Source: Mesobacillus boroniphilus JCM 21738
GTDB taxonomy: Bacteria; Bacillota; Bacilli; Bacillales; Cytobacillaceae
Direction of reading: 5' to 3'
NCBI RefSeq assembly: GCF_000517385.1
Contig: NZ_BAUW01000012.1
Location: 1-64,000 of the forward strand
Length of the DNA: 64,000 bases
This document shows, piece after piece, positions 8,224 through 17,541 of this stretch (its first letter is position 1; the number at the start of each line of letters is the position of its first letter). The position numbers and the translations under genes were made by a program. The notes below the pieces were generated by a model, which did not search any database, was not told the origin of the DNA, and worked only from the letters and a program-made list of their open reading frames with translations.

Positions 8224-9241
8224 TTAATTCTTTTTCACCAGTTCATATCCATTCTGCTGAATCGCGTATTCGACGCCTTGCTGCAGACTGGAGAAGGATT
8301 GGATTCCCTCAATTTTTACGTTGGAACTTAAAATTTGGATACTTAGTTCCGCAGATACACCTACAATAAAACATTGACCTCCAATTAGACGGATGGACTG
8401 TATTAATTTCTGGATCCCATGGATTGTATAAGGATCGACATTCTTGATCCCTGTTAAATCAATCAAAAGGTACTTAGCCTTTAGCTTGGTGAGTTCTACC
8501 AATGATTTTTCAATCAAATTGCTGAGCCGCTCTTCATTGTATTTGCCTATCAACGGAATGACGAGAATCCCCTTGAGAACCGGAATGATTGGCGAAGAGA
8601 GCTCTTGTATCAAGGAGGAGAGCTCTTCTGTTCGGGCCTCTACCTTCTTTTCCAATTCTATGATACTTTCCTGCTCTTTCTTTCTTGCAAGTTCATGGAT
8701 GTTATGCGAAATGGTCACTGTTGATGGGAAGATTTCAACCTCATCATATTCATAGCCTTCCTGCTGGCTTTTCGTCATTTTATACCACATGTCTTGCTTG
8801 AATAGTCCGCTGAAAATACCTGCAATGGCTTGGCAGCAATACTCCGGCCTTATTTTTACCAGCCAGCTTGAAAATGCGGTGTTCCCAGCTATTGCGGATT
8901 CTTACGACAGCTCTTTTCTCTTCATAAGAGTAATCATGAATCTCGAATATTCCCCAGCCTGCGCTTTTGTAGATATCACTATATTCATTCAGCAGCTCTA
9001 CCACATCAGTCCTGCCCTCATAATAAGAGCTAACAAGCTTCCCCATTCGGAATCCGGTCACTTCATATACAGTAGTTGACACATCGCTTCCGGAAATTTC
9101 CTCAATCGTATTCAGGAACAACTCAATCGCAGAATCCCAGAAAAGCAAAGCCGGGGCACCATCAAAAGTCAGTTCCCCTTCCTGGCTATTCCATATAAAT
9201 TCATTTTTGTTCACTTTTATCTGATGGTTAGAATGTCCCAT
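8224..9241 (-). pseudogene. V4R-like sensor fused to a STAS domain (one frameshift)
   Basis: Two overlapping frames join into one protein. The N-terminal 130 residues (MGHSNHQIKVNK onward, with TTVYEVTGFRMGKLVSSYY) and the continuation (PEYCCQAIAGIFSGLF, then QQEGYEYDEVEIFPS) look like a V4R small-molecule-binding domain. A coiled-coil linker (ARKKEQESIIELEKKVEART) and a STAS domain (PVLKGILVIPLIG to LQQGVEYAIQQ) follow. The break is an A5 run on the coding strand at 8853-8857; one A fewer restores the frame. It is probably a sensory RsbR paralog. The STAS phosphosite region reads NVDPYTI. Confidence 0.75.
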
Positions 9242-9422
9242 ATTAATACTCCCTCAATAGTATGAATTAGTTCCATTCTAACTAAAACAATAATAGAATG
9301 CCAATTTGTCGGTCTGAAGAACAAGAAAAGCAAAGAAAACATACCATTTACTTATTAACTAGCTTAAATGCCATTTCTAGCACCAGAACAATTAGTTACT
9401 CTCTAATAAATCACCTTTTCTG

Positions 9423-9599
9423 TCATTTTAACAAATTAGCGATCATGATAAAGAGTATCGATAGAGTAAAAAAACCAATCATGAAATAGCCAAAATACCT
9501 TAACGGCTTAGGCAACTTTTTCAGATTTACATCAGTTGGGATTCCTTCAATTTTGTTCATATGTTCCATCGCATCATTAATAGGCTTTTTATCCGACAT
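9423..9599 (-). CDS. Small single-span membrane protein
   Basis: 58 residues from MSDKKPIND; GGAGG lies about eight bases before the ATG, so the upstream extension was dropped. A polar N-terminus (MEHMNKIEGIPTDVNLKKL) precedes one membrane helix (YFMIGFFTLSILFIMIANLL). No family recognised. Downstream partner in the same direction as the gene at 9688-9972. Confidence 0.6.
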   Translation of the reverse strand: MSDKKPINDAMEHMNKIEGIPTDVNLKKLPKPLRYFGYFMIGFFTLSILFIMIANLLK

Positions 9600-9687
9600 G
9601 ATAACACTCCTCCCTGTTCCACATTTCCCTCTCAAATTTCCGACACACTGTTAAAAGTTCCATTGACACATCAACGAAAAAGTCAAT

Positions 9688-9972
9688 TTATACTAAAAAT
9701 ACTCCAATTATAATCATGGATATTCCTGCGATTGTAAGAACATCCAGTCGCTGACTGATGGCTTGGTTTTGACCTATTTGTTCTTTCTCGTATTGTTTGT
9801 GAATCTTATGGTGCAGATGTTCATCACCAGGTATTTCAGGTGATTGCACACCCATTAGCCCTCTTCCTCCGAAGTAAAAGATCTTGTGAAAAGGCAAAGC
9901 GGCAATTAAGAGTAAAAAGCCTAATAGTAATCCCCATGTGCCAACCATACTACCATCAAGTTTCCCGGTCAT
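9688..9972 (-). CDS. Small two-span membrane protein
   Basis: 94 residues. An N-terminal helix (TWGLLLGFLLLIAALPF), a glycine-rich turn (FYFGGRGLMG), a polar central stretch with HLHHKIHKQYEKE, and a C-terminal helix (VLTIAGISMIIIGVFLV). Not recognised. No good ribosome site precedes the ATG, so the start is uncertain. It is the upstream neighbour of the 58-residue membrane protein. Confidence 0.55.
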   Translation of the reverse strand: MTGKLDGSMVGTWGLLLGFLLLIAALPFHKIFYFGGRGLMGVQSPEIPGDEHLHHKIHKQYEKEQIGQNQAISQRLDVLTIAGISMIIIGVFLV

Positions 9973-10260
9973 AAGAAATACGATTAGGATAGAGCTGCAT
10001 AGCTGCTAACCACTATATAGAAGCTGAGCTTTAGCCTTCTCGACATCTGTTTTCACCTCTATTTACATACGAAAATCATCTGCAAAAAGTTCCCAAATCT
10101 TTCCCAGTGAACAACGGAAAAATAGCTGGTCAATTCAACTTGTTACTTGCAATAAATCTCATTAACTGTACTGTTCCACCAAACTGATCCTAGATATCCT
10201 TTTATTCAGGTCAAATGAGCTGAAAAAAGCGGTTAACTTTTGAAGTAACCTACTCCACAG

Positions 10261-10752
10261 TTAATAAGAAACCGTTTCTTTTAAGTAAGTCGAGATGACT
10301 TGTCTAAACAACGACTTTTCTTCAAGGAAAGGGTAATGATTGCTTTCATTAAAGACAATAAGTTGTGATTTTGGTATTAACTCATTCATTTCTAAGGAAA
10401 AAGAAAGCGGGCATTGTACATCGTGGCGGCCACTCAATATTAAAGTATTAGTTGAGATTTTTTCTAACTCACGGGTGACATCAAAGATCATTTCTTCCCT
10501 AATAAAAAAATCCATTCTTGGAGCAGACATCTTTTTATGTATGCCTAAAGGAAAGTATTCATCATACTTATCCGGATGAAATAAAGACAGCTTAGTTCTC
10601 TCTTTAGAGAAGCGCTCCCTTTCACTAGGTGATAAATCAGGGCGTTTTAAAGTCTCAATAAGTTGCTGCATTCGGTCGAACTGCGGGTGGTCAGGATGAT
10701 AAATACATTCAGAGGATGAATTGGCATATTTCCTAGCAGCCGCCCCCTTCAT
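10261..10752 (-). pseudogene. Alpha/beta hydrolase, C-terminal remnant
   Basis: 163 codons matching only the last half of a proline-iminopeptidase-like alpha/beta hydrolase: a cap region (SPSERERFSKERTKLSLF), the acid-bearing turn (LILSGRHDVQCP) and the catalytic His (NESNHYPFLEE). The strands and the nucleophile elbow (GxSxG) that should come first are missing, and the DNA upstream shows no trace of them. A 5'-truncated remnant; the annotated start is simply the first ATG. Confidence 0.6.
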
Positions 10753-10944
10753 GATCCTAAACTAAGCCCCCAATTCAGGGAATTTCTTGTTCACTCATGT
10801 GCCTGATTGGTGAATAACAAGGAATTACCTAAGTTGTGGTAAGTTCACCGTGAAGTACTAAATGAAAACTTTTTTTAAAAAATGAGTTGTATGATATTTA
10901 ATTCGCTTTTCTTTAATACTCTTTTGCTGTTATAACCTTTGGTA

Positions 10945-11465
10945 TCATTTTGTATCAACTTGTTTAAGTCCATTTGGAGGATGTTTCTTTTCAGTAAAGT
11001 TTGTAAGCCAAATGTTAGCGGCAAATACAACTAAATAAACCAAAAAGGATAAAAACAAATTCCAGCCGGTATATGTAAAAACATGAAATTTAACAGATAT
11101 CCATTCTATAGTTATGGCGACTCCTGACCAAAAAACAATATAAGAAAGATTCTTTAAACCTTTGGGCTTGTTATATTGATAAAAGTTTACTACAAAGTAA
11201 GGCAGAGTTGGATACGTTAAAAAGTGCAATAATACATCAAATAGTTCATGGGTTTTATGGTCGATCGTAAAATATAATTCATAAGGTTTTACACTAAGTG
11301 TTATGTCAGCTGTCAAAGCTAGAAAGATGTTAAATGTCCAAATGATAGTGATGGTTACAGCAGACAAGTGCTAGGTAATTTAAACATCAGGGCAAAAGTA
11401 AGCACTGTGGAAGAGATAATAAATATTTCATTTGCGTCAAATTTGTCAGGAAGAGGTAAAATCAT
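10945..11465 (-). pseudogene. CBO0543-family membrane protein (one frameshift)
   Basis: The gene starts at ATG 11465, overlapping the stop of the preceding paralog (ATGA). It encodes MILPLPDKFDANEIF and a first helix, then shifts frame near 11371-11374 into SAVTITIIWTFNIFLALTAD and three further helices (FFVV-, SGVAITIEW-, LFLSFLVYLVVFAANIWL-like). One inserted base restores about 173 residues, the usual size of this four- to five-span family. Function unknown; common in Bacillus and clostridia, often in tandem. Confidence 0.65.
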
Positions 11466-11946
11466 ATCGTTTTCACCTCTTTGCCCTTATCAATCAGTTT
11501 TTCTAAATAAAAGGAGTAGATAGCCAATAATAAAATAATAAGACTATATCTTAAATACGAATAAAATACATTCCAATTTACCCATTCCAAATATTTAATA
11601 TGAACGAAATATATTTCAATTGAAACAAGTGCTGTTAAAAAGATGAATGAATAGATTGTTTTACTAAAAATAGTTCTATCAGAGAACAAAATATAAATTA
11701 ACCATAAAAGTAAGGCTGGCTTGAGGGTTAACTCAGGTATTTTTGGGTCCAAAAAATTAATTCACTTGATGGGTCTTGCTTTGTTAATTTTAAATTCAGA
11801 TTAATGATCAAACCTGTATTTGTAATAAGAATATTGGATAAAAAATAACAGCCCAAGATATTCGTGACGTTCATTTTCTTTATCAAGAAATACAAGGAAA
11901 TAAGTGATAATATTGCTAAAATCAAAAAAAGCCCAACCGTTTGCAT
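11462..11946 (-). pseudogene. CBO0543-family membrane protein, tandem paralog (one frameshift)
   Basis: Starts at ATG 11946 (MQTVGLFLIL) after a GGTGA ribosome site. The first frame gives two helices and ends NLNLKLTKQDPSSELIF; the second continues DPKIPELTLKPALLLWLIYIL and two more helices. The break is a T6 run on the coding strand (11751-11756); a seventh T restores one 162-residue frame. It overlaps the next paralog by ATGA, so the two are co-translated. Confidence 0.65.
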
Positions 11947-12149
11947 ATAGTCACCATCTTTAATTGTTTGTATTAATTTATGCATAAATGACTTAAATAC
12001 ACGGTATCTAATGAAAATACTACTATTTTTTCTAATTTATAAACTGTTTAGACAAATTGCGGACATATTAAGGTTACTTAATGGCAGTATAGCGAAATTC
12101 AGTACCTATGGCCGGATTCTAGCCTTTAACCCTTTGGGATATACGCAAA

Positions 12150-12178
12150 AGGACGTGGAAAGTCTAGTTTCCACGCCC
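12150..12178 (-). terminator. Terminator of the siderophore operon
   Basis: GGACGTGGAAA pairs with TTTCCACGCCC across a six-base loop (12151-12177), followed on the minus strand by CCTTTT. Confidence 0.7.
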
Positions 12179-12210
12179 TTACTCCTGAGTTCAGCACAGG
12201 TCTCAGCCAT

Positions 12211-13218
12211 CTATTTTTTTAAAAGCAAGTACACAAAGTACGGTGCACCAATTAATGCAGTCATGATTCCTGCCGGGATCCCTTCTGGTTCAAGGAGATT
12301 GCGGCCGATAGTGTCTGCGAACAATAACAGCCATCCGCCGATCAGCACTGCGATTGGAAGGAATAATTGGTTTCTTGGACCTATCAGTGCTTTTGCAAGA
12401 TGCGGGGCCATCAATCCGATGAAAGCAATCCCGCCTGTTACCGACACGGCCGAAGCGGCTAATGCAACTGCTGTTAAAAGCAGGACGATTCTTTCTTTTT
12501 CCATTGATACTCCGACACCTATCGCGACCGGATCGCTTAAGCTCAGAAGGTTTAGGCGATTGGCTTTATAAAGCGTAAACGGAACCAGGGTCAGCAGCCA
12601 TGGCAGGAGCGCCAGTATAAACGGCCAGTCTGTTCCCCAGATATTGCCGGCAAGCCAGCGTGCGATGAAATCGACTTTTTGCCTTTCTGCTGCTGAAATA
12701 ATGACAATCATCGCTCCGGAAAGTGCCATTGAAAAACCGATACCGACAAGAATCAGTCTGACAGGCTGTAGTCCGATTCCTTTTTTATAGGAAAATAAAT
12801 AAATCAGAATCGCGGTCACCAGAGCACCACCGAACGCGACCAGTGGAAGCATGTACGCAAACGAAGCGGCATCGATTGGGAAAAAGAGAAAGAACACGGC
12901 AATTCCTAATCCTGCCCCAGAATTTATCCCAATGATCCCCGGATCAGCCAAATCGTTTCTTGTTAATCCCTGCAAAATCGCTCCGGAAAGTGCCAGCGCC
13001 ATACCAGCTAGAACTGTCACGATAATTCGCGGCATCCTGATCGAAAACAAAACAAACTCTTCTTTGAAGGTGCCATTTCCGAATATCGTCGGCAAGATCC
13101 GATTATACGATACGGAGGAATAGCCCAATCCCAGACTGACTACGATCGTTAAAATTATTAAAGCAGACAAGGTCAAAACAATATACCTTTGCTTTTTGAT
13201 AATGGACGGATGTATCAT
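12211..13218 (-). CDS. Iron-siderophore ABC transporter permease (FecCD family)
   Basis: 335 residues with about nine to ten helices. Family signatures include MPRIIVTVLAGMALALSGAILQGL, NDLADPGIIGINSGAGLGI and the cytoplasmic coupling loop GGIAFIGLMAPHLAK. Second permease of the system, overlapping the first by ATGA (13215-13218). With its partner it forms the channel for ferric siderophore; the ATPase and binding lipoprotein are in the same operon. Confidence 0.93.
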   Translation of the reverse strand: MIHPSIIKKQRYIVLTLSALIILTIVVSLGLGYSSVSYNRILPTIFGNGTFKEEFVLFSIRMPRIIVTVLAGMALALSGAILQGLTRNDLADPGIIGINSGAGLGIAVFFLFFPIDAASFAYMLPLVAFGGALVTAILIYLFSYKKGIGLQPVRLILVGIGFSMALSGAMIVIISAAERQKVDFIARWLAGNIWGTDWPFILALLPWLLTLVPFTLYKANRLNLLSLSDPVAIGVGVSMEKERIVLLLTAVALAASAVSVTGGIAFIGLMAPHLAKALIGPRNQLFLPIAVLIGGWLLLFADTIGRNLLEPEGIPAGIMTALIGAPYFVYLLLKK

Positions 13219-14228
13219 ATGAAGCTCTTCCCTCCTTTACGGACGATGAACAGGAAGAACGGCAGTCCGAGCACGGAAATAATTGCATAAATTGGTGTTT
13301 CATAAGGAGCGTTGATCGTTCGCCCGAGCGTATCTGCGATCAGCATGAACGACGCGCCGAATAAGGCTGACATCGGCAAAACGAATCGATAATCTGTGCC
13401 GACGATCATCCTGACGATATGCGGGACCATCAGCCCGATAAAGGCCATGTTCCCAACTAGCGCTACCGAAGACCCTGCCAGTAAAACAATAACGATGAAT
13501 AATACCAATTTAATTAAGTTTGTCTTCTGGCCAAGTCCTACTGCTACTTCTTCACTCAAGCTCAAAATCGTCAATTGCCTTGATAGGTAAAATGCAACCA
13601 GCATTCCAACCAGGATAAACGGCACAATGATTTTCAGCTGAGTCCAAGATGTTCCCATCAGGCCCCCTGCTGTCCACATCGAGACATCTTTAGTAATTTT
13701 AAAATACAAACCGATTCCTTCGGCTACCGCGAACAAAAAGGCGGAGACCGCGGCTCCGGCCAGGACGATTCGCAAAGGGGAGAATCCGCCCTTCTTCAAG
13801 GCACCAATTCCAAAAACGAGTATGACGCCGACACCTGCCCCGATAAAACATGCAAATGTAATGGCGAGATAACCGGCCGAAGGACTGAGCGCCATAATCA
13901 GTGCCAATGCAGCATTTGCTCCAGCCGTCAAACCAAGCAATCCCGGGTCAGCAAGCGGGTTTCTCGTCAAACCCTGCATGATCGCACCAGCAACAGAAAG
14001 GGCAGCACCAACGAAAACTGCTGCAACCTCCCTTGGGAGCCTGATTTCCCTGATCATGGTTATTGTATCTGTTTTAACGGTTGAAGTAATCGCAAGCCAA
14101 ATCTCCTTGACAGTCGTATCTGCTGCTCCGAAGACCATTGCCGTCATGAAGCTTGCGACCAGAATGAGGATCCCGGCAACAAATCTGGCAAGCATGGGTA
14201 GCGAGCTGTTTTGGTTGATCATATGCAT
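13215..14228 (-). CDS. Iron-siderophore ABC transporter permease (FecCD family)
   Basis: 337 residues and about nine helices. Signatures: IREIRLPREVAAVFVGAALS, GAIMQGLTRNPLADPGLLGL and the coupling loop GNMAFIGLMVPHIVRMIVG. Paralogous to the next gene, as usual for heterodimeric siderophore permeases. A 233-base gap holding a dispersed repeat separates it from the binding-protein gene, but order and strand still fit one operon. Confidence 0.93.
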   Translation of the reverse strand: MHMINQNSSLPMLARFVAGILILVASFMTAMVFGAADTTVKEIWLAITSTVKTDTITMIREIRLPREVAAVFVGAALSVAGAIMQGLTRNPLADPGLLGLTAGANAALALIMALSPSAGYLAITFACFIGAGVGVILVFGIGALKKGGFSPLRIVLAGAAVSAFLFAVAEGIGLYFKITKDVSMWTAGGLMGTSWTQLKIIVPFILVGMLVAFYLSRQLTILSLSEEVAVGLGQKTNLIKLVLFIVIVLLAGSSVALVGNMAFIGLMVPHIVRMIVGTDYRFVLPMSALFGASFMLIADTLGRTINAPYETPIYAIISVLGLPFFLFIVRKGGKSFI

Positions 14229-14248
14229 CTCATCTTTCTGATAGTATT

Positions 14249-14370
14249 AAAAAGCGTAAGCGCCTCGTTCAGCCCCGACAAGCGCTGGAGGGCTGACCAG
14301 TGAAGTCGCTCTTTGACTTCATTGGGCGGACCGAAGCGACTCGAGGGGCTAGGCGCTGGAGCTGGCTTAA
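14249..14370 (+). repeat. ~120-bp dispersed structured repeat, copy 1
   Basis: Nearly identical to 57286-57401 and 62954-63070, all in the same orientation. It starts AAAAGCG(t/c)AAGCGCC and ends GGGGCTAGGCGCTGGAGCT. The ends can pair with each other, and an inner hairpin GAAGTCGCTCTTTGACTTC is conserved. No reading frame is kept. GC content is far above the flanks. It sits inside the siderophore operon between binding-protein and permease genes. Confidence 0.85.
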
Positions 14371-14429
14371 GATACCCCATATTGTTATCCCCAACTGAAT
14401 CATTTTTACCATTTCATATCCAGCAAGAA

Positions 14430-14451
14430 GAGGAATTCCTAAGAATTCCTC
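14430..14451. other. Perfect inverted repeat after the binding-protein gene
   Basis: GAGGAATTC (14430-14438) pairs with GAATTCCTC (14443-14451). It lies 11 bases past the lipoprotein stop, without a T-run. Such hairpins often protect the upstream message and lower downstream expression, which would fit excess binding protein; inference. Confidence 0.5.
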
Positions 14452-14461
14452 CTGCTAATTA

Positions 14462-15385
14462 TTATTGTTCTAGAAATGACTTTTTAAAGAATTCCAGTTG
14501 ATATTCAAGTGTTAGAGGATCATTGAAATAGAATTCCTTCGCATTCACTTCGAATACACGGTTATTCTTTACTGCAGGAATATTTTTATAAGTCTCGGTT
14601 TGCTGGAAGGACGTATCTCCCTCTGCATTCTTGCTGAACACAACATAATCACCAGCGTATTCAGACAGTACTTCCGGGGAAATTGCATAGTACCCAGGTT
14701 CTAGAGCTGCTTCCTTCACTTTTTCAGGCATATTCAATCCCATTTCCTGATAAAGGATTTCGGTTCCCCTTGCCCAGTTGTCGCCAAATACGTATAGTTC
14801 CTTGTCGAAGTTTTCGATAACAGAAACAGTTGCGTCTGCACCAATTTTAGCTTTGATTTCTTCGCCAGCCGCTTTAGAATCTGCCTTGAAGTTATCGATC
14901 CACTCTTGAGCTTCTTTTTCTTTATTCAAAACCTTGCCGATTTCCAGGTGCTGCTCAAGATAACCTAGCTTACCGTATGTGAAAGTCACAGTAGGCGCGA
15001 TTTCCTTCAGCTTATCGACATTTTTGATATTAGATAGACCAATGATCAGGTCTGGATTTAATTCAATAATCTTCTCCAGGTTTTCATCTGTCACTTCTTC
15101 CACGTCCATCAATTCATCAAAACGCGGATTCATTTTTGACCATGCGTCAACACCGACCATGTTCACATCAAGGGCCATCACATTTCCTGCAAAAGAAGAA
15201 AGGACAATGACTCTTTCCGGGTTTGCAGGTACTTCTACAGCACCATTTTCAGATTGATAAGTGATCGTTTCTGGTGTATCTTCTTTCTTTTCGTCGCTTG
15301 ATTTTTTTTCCGTGGTCTCTCCGCCTCCGCAAGCACTAAGAACGAGCACCAGCATAAGCAGGAATGGCATAAGTAATTTCTTCAT
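14462..15385 (-). CDS. Iron-siderophore ABC transporter substrate-binding lipoprotein
   Basis: 307 residues. A lipoprotein signal peptide ends LVLSAC (Cys 19), followed by an acidic linker and a type III periplasmic-binding fold (PERVIVLSSFAGNVMALD, LEKIIELNPDLIIGLSN, IAPTVTFTYGK, and a long interdomain helix around EKEAQEWIDNFKADSK). It captures ferric siderophore outside the cell and hands it to the two FecCD permeases. AAGGAGAAGAAGAAA precedes the ATG, and the start lies within the end of the ATPase gene (50-base overlap). Confidence 0.92.
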   Translation of the reverse strand: MKKLLMPFLLMLVLVLSACGGGETTEKKSSDEKKEDTPETITYQSENGAVEVPANPERVIVLSSFAGNVMALDVNMVGVDAWSKMNPRFDELMDVEEVTDENLEKIIELNPDLIIGLSNIKNVDKLKEIAPTVTFTYGKLGYLEQHLEIGKVLNKEKEAQEWIDNFKADSKAAGEEIKAKIGADATVSVIENFDKELYVFGDNWARGTEILYQEMGLNMPEKVKEAALEPGYYAISPEVLSEYAGDYVVFSKNAEGDTSFQQTETYKNIPAVKNNRVFEVNAKEFYFNDPLTLEYQLEFFKKSFLEQ

Positions 15386-16181
15386 TTTCTTCTTCTCCTT
15401 TTAGTAAGTTGTACGTGATGCAAATCGGTTTATTCGTACGTGGATCTCTCCCGATTTCAGCGTCAATTTGGAATACTTTCCTGAGAACAGGCTTGTTGAT
15501 GACTTCTTCGCTTGTTCCTGTTTTGACAATCCTTCCCGCCTTTAGGGCGATCAGGTGATCAGCAAACCTGGCCGCATGGTTTAAATCGTGAAGCACCATG
15601 ACAATCGTCCGGCCTTGCTCCCTATTCAACTTTTGCAGTAGCTCGAGAATCTCAAGCTGATGCGCCATGTCCAGATAGGTCGTTGGTTCATCAAGGAATA
15701 TCATTTCCGTTTCCTGCGCGAGCGCGAGTGCGATCCAGACACGCTGCCTCTGACCGCCGGACAAGGAATCGACAGGCTCGTATTTGTAACTCTCCGTTCC
15801 TGTCACTTCAAGAGCCCAATTAATGACTTCCATATCCTTTTTCGTCAGCCTCCCAAATCCCTTTTGATAAGGAAAGCGTCCATACGACACCAATTCCCCT
15901 ACCGTCAGGCCGGCTGCACTTTCAGGTGTTTGTGGAAGAATGGCCATCTTTCGCGCCAGGCTTTTCGTATCTTCATTAGAGATACTCGAACCATCAAGGT
16001 AAATCGAGCCAGACTGATGGGGAATGATTCGTGACATCGATTTTAACAAAGTCGATTTGCCGCACCCATTTGGGCCAATGATAATCGTGACTTGCTGATC
16101 GGGGATTTCTAAAGTCAGGTTATTCACGATTGTTTTTTCCCCGTATCCCACGTTCAATTGGTCTGTGTATAAGCGGACCAT
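15336..16181 (-). CDS. Iron-siderophore ABC transporter ATPase (FhuC/YusV type)
   Basis: 281 residues: Walker A GPNGCGKST, Q-loop ILPQTPES, signature LSGGQRQRVW, Walker B MIFLDEP, switch His in VLHDLNHAAR. It energises the FecCD pair. First gene of the operon, with a strong GGAGG site and a Fur box 33 bases upstream of the start. The C-terminus reads past the usual family end (CITYNLL) for about 20 residues into the next gene, giving an unusual 50-base overlap; a recently lost stop codon or an error could explain it. Confidence 0.92.
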   Translation of the reverse strand: MVRLYTDQLNVGYGEKTIVNNLTLEIPDQQVTIIIGPNGCGKSTLLKSMSRIIPHQSGSIYLDGSSISNEDTKSLARKMAILPQTPESAAGLTVGELVSYGRFPYQKGFGRLTKKDMEVINWALEVTGTESYKYEPVDSLSGGQRQRVWIALALAQETEMIFLDEPTTYLDMAHQLEILELLQKLNREQGRTIVMVLHDLNHAARFADHLIALKAGRIVKTGTSEEVINKPVLRKVFQIDAEIGRDPRTNKPICITYNLLKGEEENEEITYAIPAYAGARS

Positions 16182-16213
16182 TCATCATTCCTCCAAAGTT
16201 TTTCATTTTCTCG

Positions 16214-16231
16214 TTGATAATGATTATCAAT
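16214..16231. promoter_or_regulatory. Fur box
   Basis: TGATAATGATTATCA (16215-16229) is a perfect 7-1-7 Fur operator. It lies between the divergent siderophore operon (minus) and the flavin reductase (plus), so iron-loaded Fur would repress the transporter and perhaps both sides. Confidence 0.92.
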
Positions 16232-16355
16232 GTCGTTTACAATGTATACTATAAAGCTATTAATTTATTCAGTCAATGACAGATTTGTGAATTATTTATT
16301 TTTCCGTCATATTTTTATAAATATCTAACTCAATACACTAATAGGAGTGTTTCCC

Positions 16356-17402
16356 ATGGAAAACATTGAAATCTTTGACCTTACCATTATCGGCGGCGGA
16401 CCTGCCGGACTTTATTCGGCGTTTTATGCAGGTTTGCGTGAGATGAGAACGAAGATAATCGAGGCGCAGCCAGACCTTGGAGGAAAGATTCATGTCTATC
16501 CGGAAAAAGTGATCTGGGATGTTGGCGGCATTGGCCCTATTACCGGAGCGAAGTTAATCCAGCAATTAAAGGAACAGGCGATGACTTTCAGCCCTGAAGT
16601 TGTCTTGAATGAAAAAATTGAATCCATCAGCAAGGATCAGGAATTCTTTTTCCTAAAAGGTGCTTCGGGAGAGATTCACTATTCGAAATCCGTCATCGTT
16701 GCGATCGGAAGCGGAATCTTAAAACCTCAGAAACTAAAACTTGAGGGAGCGGAAAAATTCGAGGTGTCAAACCTCCACTATATGGTCAATTCTCTCAAAT
16801 ATTTTAAGAATCGGACGGTTGTCATTTCCGGAGGCGGCAATTCTGCGATTGATTGGGCGAACGCACTCGAACCTCTTGCTAAAAAGATTTATCTCGTCCA
16901 CAGAAGAGATTGCTTCTCTGGCCATGAATCTCAAGTGACCCAGCTGATGAATAGCTCTGTAGAATGTGTGTTTCATTCGAGCATTACCAACCTATTTGCA
17001 GACGAGAGCCGGTCATCAATTGAACATGTCGAAATAACCAATCAGAATACAGGTGAAGTCCTGCGTCTTGCTGTTGACGATGTCCTCGTCAATCATGGTT
17101 TTGATCAGGACGCATCATTGCTGCAAAATAGTGAACTTGAACCGAAGTTGATTGATGGTTTTTACATCGACGGAACAGCAACAAGCGAAACATCCGTACC
17201 TGGCTTATATGCAGCAGGAGATATATTAAAGCACGAAGGCAAATTGAATCTAATCGCAGGGACTTTCCAGGATGCAGCCAACGCAGTCAATAAAGCAAAA
17301 CAGTTCATCGAACCGGCAGCTTCTCAATCCGCAATGGTCTCATCGCACAATAAAGTTTTTTCAGAGAGAAACAAGGAAATGATTCTTCAGCTGATCAAGT
17401 GA
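16356..17402 (+). CDS. Ferredoxin-NADP(+) reductase-like flavoprotein (YcgT/YumC family)
   Basis: 348 residues from MENIEIFD (GGAGTG seven bases before ATG 16356). FAD-binding GGGPAGLYSAFYAG, the family motif KIHVYPEKVIWDVGG, NADPH-binding VISGGGNSAIDWA, and the C-terminal FAD motif GLYAAGD. The thioredoxin-reductase CxxC is lacking, as expected for TrxR-like ferredoxin/flavodoxin reductases. Beside the Fur box, it may reduce ferric siderophore in the cytoplasm; that role is inference from context. Confidence 0.88.
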   Translation: MENIEIFDLTIIGGGPAGLYSAFYAGLREMRTKIIEAQPDLGGKIHVYPEKVIWDVGGIGPITGAKLIQQLKEQAMTFSPEVVLNEKIESISKDQEFFFLKGASGEIHYSKSVIVAIGSGILKPQKLKLEGAEKFEVSNLHYMVNSLKYFKNRTVVISGGGNSAIDWANALEPLAKKIYLVHRRDCFSGHESQVTQLMNSSVECVFHSSITNLFADESRSSIEHVEITNQNTGEVLRLAVDDVLVNHGFDQDASLLQNSELEPKLIDGFYIDGTATSETSVPGLYAAGDILKHEGKLNLIAGTFQDAANAVNKAKQFIEPAASQSAMVSSHNKVFSERNKEMILQLIK

Positions 17403-17541
17403 TTTAGGGATGAGAATCCTATCCTGCGGGAGGGTTTTCCCACTCTTGTTTGAATTATGTCCATTCCCATTCAAGGACTTTGAAGGACATACCGTTAAGG
17501 GGTAAAATGGTTGTAAAGATAACAAGAATGAGGAGACTTTT

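Noticed and set aside
12011-12571. 186-codon plus-strand frame
   Set aside because: It lies antisense to the end of a FecCD permease gene and shows no ribosome site or domain.
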